Shown here piece by piece: positions 58,864 to 64,000 of a stretch of DNA of 64,000 nucleotides. The DNA comes from Chlamydiales bacterium (lineage in GTDB: Bacteria > Chlamydiota > Chlamydiia > Chlamydiales > JAAKFR01). The notes below the pieces were generated by a model that made no database searches, was not told the origin of the DNA, and saw only the letters and a program-made list of their open reading frames with translations. How positions within the stretch are numbered: the first letter of the stretch is position 1; each line of letters begins with the position of its first letter. Both the position numbers and the translations under genes were made by a program. Where the stretch lies: contig JAJACP010000001.1 of assembly GCA_022601445.1 (NCBI GenBank), forward strand, positions 282,671 to 346,670, read 5' to 3'.

Positions 58864-59147
58864 TTCTCAATGATCTCCGTTGTGACTCCCTGCTTCGATT
58901 TCGCGCGCCCCATTGCTCCTGTCCAAAGAGAAAGAATCACACACCCACCCAAGAAAATCACAGCCAACCAGGCGGTGATCTTTTTCAACACCTCGGGAGT
59001 GGAGGTCCCAAAAAGGGAATCCCCAGAGTCGCCACCAAAAGAGGCGCCAAGCCCTGAGCTCTTGCTCTCTTGAATCAGAATGACAAAACAGAGAACGACT
59101 GAAACAAAAAGAAATAGAAAAAGAAATAAATAATAGACAGCTGTCAT
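58860..59147 (-). CDS. secG: Protein translocase subunit SecG
   Basis: SecG helps SecYE in protein export. The 95-residue product has two membrane helices ('YYLFLFLFLFVSVVLCFVIL' and 'ITAWLAVIFLGGCVILSLW') with the family motif 'IQESKSSGLGASFGG' between them. It overlaps tpiA and def by four bases on each side, a coupling common in bacteria for tpiA-secG. Confidence 0.95.
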   Translation of the reverse strand: MTAVYYLFLFLFLFVSVVLCFVILIQESKSSGLGASFGGDSGDSLFGTSTPEVLKKITAWLAVIFLGGCVILSLWTGAMGRAKSKQGVTTEIIEK

Positions 59148-59929
59148 GTTAGTGAACCATTGATTATATTACTAAAACTCTCAGCAGAAAGAGAGGCTCC
59201 TCCCACTAATAAACCATCAATATTGGACTGAGCCAACAGTTCTGGCGCATTTTCCGGTTTGACCGATCCCCCGTACTGAATCACCAGCTGATCAGCGCTC
59301 TGCTTCCCCCAGTTTTCCGCAACAACGCCACGTATAAAGGCATGCGCGCTCTCGGCATCCTTGGGATGTGCCACTTTTCCCGTTCCAATGGCCCAAATGG
59401 GTTCATAGGCCACAATCATCCGGGCAAGCTCCTCAGCAGATACATTTTCCAAAGAGGCTAAAAGCTGCTCTTTTAACACGGCCTCGGTCTCATCTGCTTC
59501 TCGTTGATTGAGCGTCTCACCGATGCACAAAATGGGTTGAATCCCCTCTTCAAGCGCTCTTTTGACTTTTTGATTGATAAATGCACTTGTTTCATGAAAA
59601 AGTTGACGCCGCTCCGAATGGCCGAGAATTACAAAACGGGCGCCCACATCGAGCAACATGCGAGCAGCAATTTCACCAGTGAAAGCCCCTTCAGAAGCAT
59701 CATTCATATTTTGAGCGCCCAACACTAGAGAAGATTCAAGTCGCTTCACCTGCTGAGCAGTCGATGCAAGAGCTGTAAAGGGCACGGCAAGGTAAACGGT
59801 CGCTTGACTCTTCTCAATCAGGGGTGCTAAAGTCTCCACAAACGTCTTCGCCTCTTCAATTGTTTTATACATTTTCCAATTGCCGGCGATGACGGTAGGG
59901 CGAACAGATGTTTTCGACTTGCGAGGCAT
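59144..59929 (-). CDS. tpiA: Triosephosphate isomerase
   Basis: TpiA interconverts dihydroxyacetone phosphate and glyceraldehyde 3-phosphate. The 261-residue barrel has 'GNWKMYKT' (Asn, Lys), 'VILGHSERR' (catalytic His), 'VAYEPIWAIGTG' (catalytic Glu) and 'QYGGSVKPENA'. About 10 extra basic residues precede the usual start. It is first in its operon and divergent from xseA, with 41 bases between starts. Confidence 0.98.
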   Translation of the reverse strand: MPRKSKTSVRPTVIAGNWKMYKTIEEAKTFVETLAPLIEKSQATVYLAVPFTALASTAQQVKRLESSLVLGAQNMNDASEGAFTGEIAARMLLDVGARFVILGHSERRQLFHETSAFINQKVKRALEEGIQPILCIGETLNQREADETEAVLKEQLLASLENVSAEELARMIVAYEPIWAIGTGKVAHPKDAESAHAFIRGVVAENWGKQSADQLVIQYGGSVKPENAPELLAQSNIDGLLVGGASLSAESFSNIINGSLT

Positions 59930-59970
59930 AACTCTTTTTCTTTTAAACGATCCATATTGATACCATAGCT

Positions 59971-61305
59971 ATGAGCACAACGTCAACTGTTATCACCGTT
60001 TCTCAACTTACCGCAGCGATCAAAAATCAACTTGAATCGCGCTTCCCCAAGCTCATTGTTGAAGGGGAAATCACGAACTGCAAGCTCCACTCGAGCGGCC
60101 ATCTCTATTTTGATCTCAAGGATGCGGGGGCCAAAGTTCCGGCTGTCTTTTTCCACGTCAGAAAATCAGTATCCTGCCTCCCCAAAGAGGGTGACCGGGT
60201 GATCATTAAAGGAGCCATTTCAGTCTACCCTCCCCACGGAAAGTATCAGATTATCGCCCGTTCACTCGAATACCAGGGGGTGGGCACGCTTTTAGTGCGC
60301 CTAGCAGAACTCAAAAAGAAACTCGAGCAAAGAGGCTGGTTCGAGCGGGACAAAAAAAAGGCTTTACCCCCCTTTCCCCAAAAGATCGGTGTGGTGACCA
60401 GTCCTACAGGCGCGGTCATCCGCGATATCATCCATGTGCTCGAACGCAGATATGCCGGCTTTCAGCTTGTGCTCAACCCGGTCCGGGTTCAAGGAAGTGA
60501 AGCAGCCTACGAGATAGCAGAAGCAATCGATCAGATGAATGCGTACAATCTATGCGATGTGCTCATTGTCGGAAGAGGAGGCGGCAGTTTGGAAGATCTG
60601 TGGCCCTTTAATGAAGAGATCGTCGCAAAGGCGATTTTTGAAAGCCGTATCCCGATTGTCTCTGCCGTCGGGCATGAAACAGATGTTACCCTGGCTGATT
60701 TTGTGGCCGATGTGAGGGCACCCACTCCCTCTGCTGCTGCTGAAATTGTCACCGCAGAAAAGCAAGAACGACTTGCCTATTTAGCCAAAATGCGGCAACA
60801 CTTGAGCTCTACTCTCCTTCAGCAAGTGAAGCAAAGACGCATTCAACTCGATGGCTACGCCCGCCACCCACTCTTTGCCTCTTCCTATGCGCTCATTAGT
60901 GGGCCCCTACAACGTCTCGATGAAATCAAGATGCGGATCGATACGCTCATGCAGCAGCAGGTGGCAAAGAGGCGCTATCTTCTAGCAGGAAGAGAAAAGG
61001 AGGCACGCGCGCTCAAGCCCACCACCCAGTTAAATGCATTTCGGCAGAAACTCGACCAACAAAAGAAACGCCTCGATCAATCGATACATAATACGCTTAT
61101 TATGAACAAACAACAACTAAAAGAGATGATTCAACAACTAAAGGCATTAGATCCCAAAAACGTATTAAAACGGGGTTACTCCATCCTCTTTGCCTTAAAT
61201 GAGAGTTCCGTTATAGTATCGGCTCAAGAATTGACTCCCGGGAAAAAGATAGAGGCGCTTCTGAGCGATGGCAAAGCAACTTTGAAGGTGGACGATGGCA
61301 ACTGA
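59971..61305 (+). CDS. xseA: Exodeoxyribonuclease VII large subunit
   Basis: XseA is the catalytic subunit of exonuclease VII, which degrades single-stranded DNA. The 444-residue product has an N-terminal OB fold ('[20 protein letters not shown]'), the catalytic blocks '[20 protein letters not shown]', '[19 protein letters not shown]' and '[20 protein letters not shown]', and a long coiled coil (about 265-400) that binds XseB. Its 3' end overlaps xseB by 11 bases. Confidence 0.97.
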   Translation: MSTTSTVITVSQLTAAIKNQLESRFPKLIVEGEITNCKLHSSGHLYFDLKDAGAKVPAVFFHVRKSVSCLPKEGDRVIIKGAISVYPPHGKYQIIARSLEYQGVGTLLVRLAELKKKLEQRGWFERDKKKALPPFPQKIGVVTSPTGAVIRDIIHVLERRYAGFQLVLNPVRVQGSEAAYEIAEAIDQMNAYNLCDVLIVGRGGGSLEDLWPFNEEIVAKAIFESRIPIVSAVGHETDVTLADFVADVRAPTPSAAAEIVTAEKQERLAYLAKMRQHLSSTLLQQVKQRRIQLDGYARHPLFASSYALISGPLQRLDEIKMRIDTLMQQQVAKRRYLLAGREKEARALKPTTQLNAFRQKLDQQKKRLDQSIHNTLIMNKQQLKEMIQQLKALDPKNVLKRGYSILFALNESSVIVSAQELTPGKKIEALLSDGKATLKVDDGN

Positions 61306-61555
61306 CATAAATTTTGAGCAAGCATTTGCCCGTTTAGAGGCGATTTTAGAGAGAATGAATTCGGGCAATGTCTCTTTAGATGACTCTTTGAAGCTCTATG
61401 AAGAGGCAGATCAATTGATCAGCGGATGTGGCGCACGTCTAACTACTGCCCAGCAGAAAATTGAAGCTTTGATCAAAAAGCGAGATGGCTCGCTTGAGTT
61501 AGATGAGAGCGCACAACCGAAAACAGCTCCCTTTGAACCGCATGAGGACTCGTGA
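61295..61555 (+). CDS. xseB: Exodeoxyribonuclease VII small subunit
   Basis: The 86-residue product has the XseB pattern '[20 protein letters not shown]' and '[19 protein letters not shown]' of a helical hairpin that binds the XseA coiled coil. It overlaps xseA by 11 bases and dxs by four. Confidence 0.95.
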   Translation: MATDINFEQAFARLEAILERMNSGNVSLDDSLKLYEEADQLISGCGARLTTAQQKIEALIKKRDGSLELDESAQPKTAPFEPHEDS

Positions 61556-63447
61556 CCCATCTCGATAAAATCCAGTCGCCAGCCGACTTAAAACGTCTCT
61601 CTATTCCAGATTTAAAAGAGCTTTCTCAAGAGATTCGCGACCGCATCATCCGTGTGCTTTCTGTTAATGGAGGACATCTTGCCTCCAATATGGGAAGTGT
61701 AGAGCTCTCCATCGCGCTCCACTATGTTTTTAACTCCCCAGACGACGCCTTTATTTTTGATGTGAGCCACCAAACCTATACGCATAAGCTTCTCACCGGA
61801 AGAAATAACCCACGCTTTGACAAAATCCGAAAAGGGGGTGGGCTCAGTGGTTTTGCCCACCCAAAAGAGTCGGAACATGACCATTTTTATGCTGGACATG
61901 CAGGCACGGCACTCTCGCTTGGCTTAGGCCTTGCTCAAGCGCGCGATTTAGCAAAAAAAGAGCGCCACATCATCCCTGTTATCGGAGATGCGACTCTCAC
62001 CTGCGGACTTTCCCTCGAGGCGCTTAATAATGTGCCCCGCGACTTAAGCCGTTTTGTGATGGTCCTCAACGACAACGAAATGTCGATATCCAAAAATGTG
62101 GGTGGTATCACAAACATCCTCAGCCGCTTACTTAGCAACCCCACAACTAGCCGCTTGAAGCGGGAGCTGGAGGCCCTTGTTTCTAAAATCCCCATCTGTG
62201 GCACCTCACTTGCCAAACAAGGAATTAAACTGACTGAATCAGTTAAAAACCTGGTGAGTTCTGCTCCTTTTTTTGAGCAGTTTGGACTCTTTTACATCGG
62301 ACCGATTGATGGCCATGACATCAAAAAGCTTCTTGCCGTTTTTCAGGCCGTTAAAGATCTCGATATGCCCATCATTATCCACGTCTATACCAAAAAAGGG
62401 CAGGGAGTCGAACGAGCTGAACAAGACCCCATCGCCTACCATGGAGCGAAACCCTTTGATCCCAAAACATGTGAATTTCACCCCGCAACCTCTAAAAAAC
62501 CCACTTTTCCCAAAGTTTTTGGCAAACAGATGGTCGAGATGGGCAAAAAAGATCCCCGTCTCACTGTTGTCACGCCAGCCATGTCCCTTGGTTCTTGCCT
62601 TGATCCTTTTTACGAGCAGTTTCCTGACCGTTTCTTTGACGTCGGAATCGCTGAGGGGCACGCTGTTACTTTCGCCGGTGGGCTCGGCAAAACAGGTGAT
62701 TTAAACGTCATCTGCTCAATCTATGCCACTTTTTTCCAACGCGCTTTGGACAATCTTTTCCAAGATGTCTGCCTACAAGAAATTCCTATCGTCTTCGCTG
62801 TTGACAGAGGAGGACTCTCGGCTGCAGACGGCTCAACACATCACGGGATCTACGAGATCAGCTTCCTGCGCGCCATGCCTGGCATGGTCATTTGCCAACC
62901 GCGCAACGGACAGCTGCTAAAAGAGCTATTAGAATCGGCTTTCAACTGGAAAAAACCCACGGCTATCCGCTACCCTAATCTCCCCACCGAGGTCTCTGAA
63001 GCGCCCTTGCGCCCACGTCCTCTTGGAAAAGGGGAAGTATTAGCGGAGGGAGATGATCTGCTTATCGTGGCACTTGGGCACCATTGTGAGACGGCGCTCA
63101 CCCTACGCACCGAGCTTGAAAAGAAGGGAGTCCATGCCACTGTTGTCGACCCCATTTTTGTAAAACCCCTTGATACCGACCTTTTTAGCAAGCTTCTACT
63201 GACGCATACCCGCATTATCACCATTGAAGAGCACTCCTTAAAAGGAGGGCTTGGTTCTGAGATCAATGAATTTTTAATGCGACACAACTTTGGTCAGGTG
63301 GAGACACTGAATTTTGGAATTCCTGAAACTTTTGTTGAACAAGGCGGGTATCAAGAGTTATTACATGAGGTAGGACTTACACCAGAGAGAATTTTGCAAC
63401 AGGTGCTAGCCCACTTTACTTTTCATAAATATGCGGAGAAAGCTTAA
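61552..63447 (+). CDS. dxs: 1-deoxy-D-xylulose-5-phosphate synthase
   Basis: Dxs condenses pyruvate and glyceraldehyde 3-phosphate with thiamine diphosphate at the start of the MEP isoprenoid pathway, which feeds menaquinone and undecaprenyl lipids. The 631-residue product starts at GTG 61552 and has '[12 protein letters not shown]', the ThDP region '[16 protein letters not shown]' with 'LNDNEMSIS', and '[19 protein letters not shown]'. In the ThDP motif Ala replaces the second Gly of the usual GDG. Overlap with xseB and abutment to nadK indicate one operon. Confidence 0.96.
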   Translation: MTHLDKIQSPADLKRLSIPDLKELSQEIRDRIIRVLSVNGGHLASNMGSVELSIALHYVFNSPDDAFIFDVSHQTYTHKLLTGRNNPRFDKIRKGGGLSGFAHPKESEHDHFYAGHAGTALSLGLGLAQARDLAKKERHIIPVIGDATLTCGLSLEALNNVPRDLSRFVMVLNDNEMSISKNVGGITNILSRLLSNPTTSRLKRELEALVSKIPICGTSLAKQGIKLTESVKNLVSSAPFFEQFGLFYIGPIDGHDIKKLLAVFQAVKDLDMPIIIHVYTKKGQGVERAEQDPIAYHGAKPFDPKTCEFHPATSKKPTFPKVFGKQMVEMGKKDPRLTVVTPAMSLGSCLDPFYEQFPDRFFDVGIAEGHAVTFAGGLGKTGDLNVICSIYATFFQRALDNLFQDVCLQEIPIVFAVDRGGLSAADGSTHHGIYEISFLRAMPGMVICQPRNGQLLKELLESAFNWKKPTAIRYPNLPTEVSEAPLRPRPLGKGEVLAEGDDLLIVALGHHCETALTLRTELEKKGVHATVVDPIFVKPLDTDLFSKLLLTHTRIITIEEHSLKGGLGSEINEFLMRHNFGQVETLNFGIPETFVEQGGYQELLHEVGLTPERILQQVLAHFTFHKYAEKA

Positions 63448-64000
63448 GTGATTGTCGCCCTTTTTGCGAATATGAACAAACGTGAGTCGTTCGGCATTTC
63501 CAAAAAGGTCTCTGATTATCTGGCAAAAAAAGGTGTACAGGTCGTGGCACGCGATGATGAGGCTGCTGACCTTGGGGTTCCTCCCCTCTCCTCTTTCGCT
63601 CCTGATGCAATTCAGTTTATCATTTCCCTTGGAGGAGATGGGACGATTTTGCGTGTCATCCATCATTACCCTAATCTAGATGCGCCTATTCTGGGCATTA
63701 ACTTAGGCCATCTAGGATTTATGGCTGACGTTCCTCTCTCCGATCTTTTTCCTAGTCTAGATGAACTTTTGAGTGGCGGTTTTACCATCGAAGAGCGCGT
63801 GATGATGGAAGGACTTCCTCCTTCTCAAAAGCGTTGTTTTGCTGTTAATGAGATGGTCATTCACCGTTCACGCAACCCTTGTCTGATTGATCTCTCTATT
63901 CACGTGGATGGAAAATATCTCAATACCTTTTCAGCAGATGGTGTGATCATCTCAACCCCTAACGGCTCAACAGCCTACTCACTTGCAGCCGGTGGGCCGA
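63448..64000 (+). CDS. nadK: NAD kinase, 3' end cut by window
   Basis: NadK makes NADP+ from NAD+ and ATP. The frame begins with GTG 63448 directly after the dxs stop (VIVALFANMNKRESFG) and stays open to the window end. Seen are 'SLGGDGTILRVIHHY' (the GGDGT motif with the catalytic Asp), 'LGINLGHLGFMADV', 'AVNEMVIHRS' (NE motif) and 'ADGVIISTPNGSTAYSLAAG'. About 184 residues are present; roughly 90-100 more would be expected. Confidence 0.94.
   Translation, partial: MIVALFANMNKRESFGISKKVSDYLAKKGVQVVARDDEAADLGVPPLSSFAPDAIQFIISLGGDGTILRVIHHYPNLDAPILGINLGHLGFMADVPLSDLFPSLDELLSGGFTIEERVMMEGLPPSQKRCFAVNEMVIHRSRNPCLIDLSIHVDGKYLNTFSADGVIISTPNGSTAYSLAAGGP

Overview
The window is a stretch of a bacterial chromosome from the phylum Chlamydiota, most likely one of the 'environmental' (Parachlamydiales or Simkania-like) lineages rather than Chlamydia itself. 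The evidence is gene content and order: the PVC-specific small basic protein; the run DUF502 membrane protein - two tiny proteins - ybeY - CBS/HlyC protein - STAS protein - DUF3604 protein - nqrM - mqnE - mqnA - menG; maf followed by a HEAT-repeat protein and an LptD-like barrel; and a Pkn1-type kinase next to ligA. The last three arrangements match, as I recall it, Chlamydia trachomatis. Genes not expected in Chlamydia (GDP-fucose synthase, HD-GYP, RNase Y, a YafQ-type toxin-antitoxin pair, an AAA/DUF4143 ATPase, a NYN nuclease) point to the larger amoeba- or arthropod-associated relatives. I cannot name the genus from sequence alone.

Layout: 1-3.2 kb holds a cut MCE/MlaD gene, yqgE, a repeat-bearing intergenic region, the rplM-rpsI operon and hemJ. 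3.3-14.4 kb holds miaB, a membrane-anchored putative cysteine protease, ligA, a Pkn1-like kinase, a helical-repeat exported protein, yidC and dnaA. 14.5-25.2 kb holds an orphan protein, a MOMP/Lpg1974-like porin, fcl, lgt, two membrane proteins, acpS, trxB, a small barrel-like protein, a PPi-dependent phosphofructokinase and a hydrolase. 25.3-26.4 kb is a tRNA-Met repeat region enclosing a structured-RNA candidate and a NYN nuclease. 26.4-30.2 kb is leuS-waaA. 30.2-32.8 kb is a cluster of inclusion-membrane-like proteins. 32.8-39.5 kb is rich in RNA metabolism genes (rnr, ybeY, RNase Y). 39.6-44.2 kb carries DUF3604, nqrM and the menaquinone (futalosine route) genes. 44.1-45.5 kb is a second pair of inclusion-membrane-like genes. 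45.5-54 kb holds corA, maf, the HEAT and LptD-like proteins, an acetyltransferase-like protein and a P1B metal ATPase. 54-58.3 kb is accessory: HD-GYP, Rsm22-like, toxin-antitoxin, paired palindromes, AAA/DUF4143 ATPase, long hairpin. 58.3-64 kb holds the tpiA-secG-def operon and the xseA-xseB-dxs-nadK operon, the last gene cut by the window end.

Functional themes: envelope building (MCE/MlaD, YidC, Lgt, WaaA, LptD-like, porins), menaquinone feeding an Na+-NQR respiratory chain, isoprenoid synthesis (Dxs), RNA turnover, and host interaction (putative cysteine protease, Inc-like membrane proteins, atypical kinase).

The parts I find most worth a second look are: (1) the NYN-nuclease islet with a promoter, two hairpins and a terminator just upstream, bracketed by copies of the tRNA-Met region, one of them a chimeric pseudo-tRNA; (2) two adjacent palindromes built from four CCATGAAAA half-sites in front of an AAA/DUF4143 ATPase, with a 100-nt hairpin after it; (3) the papain-order cysteine protease candidate with a membrane anchor; (4) several genes whose -10-like box sits only 6-8 nt from the start codon, suggesting leaderless mRNAs. 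No CRISPR array, rRNA gene, insertion sequence or integrase was seen.
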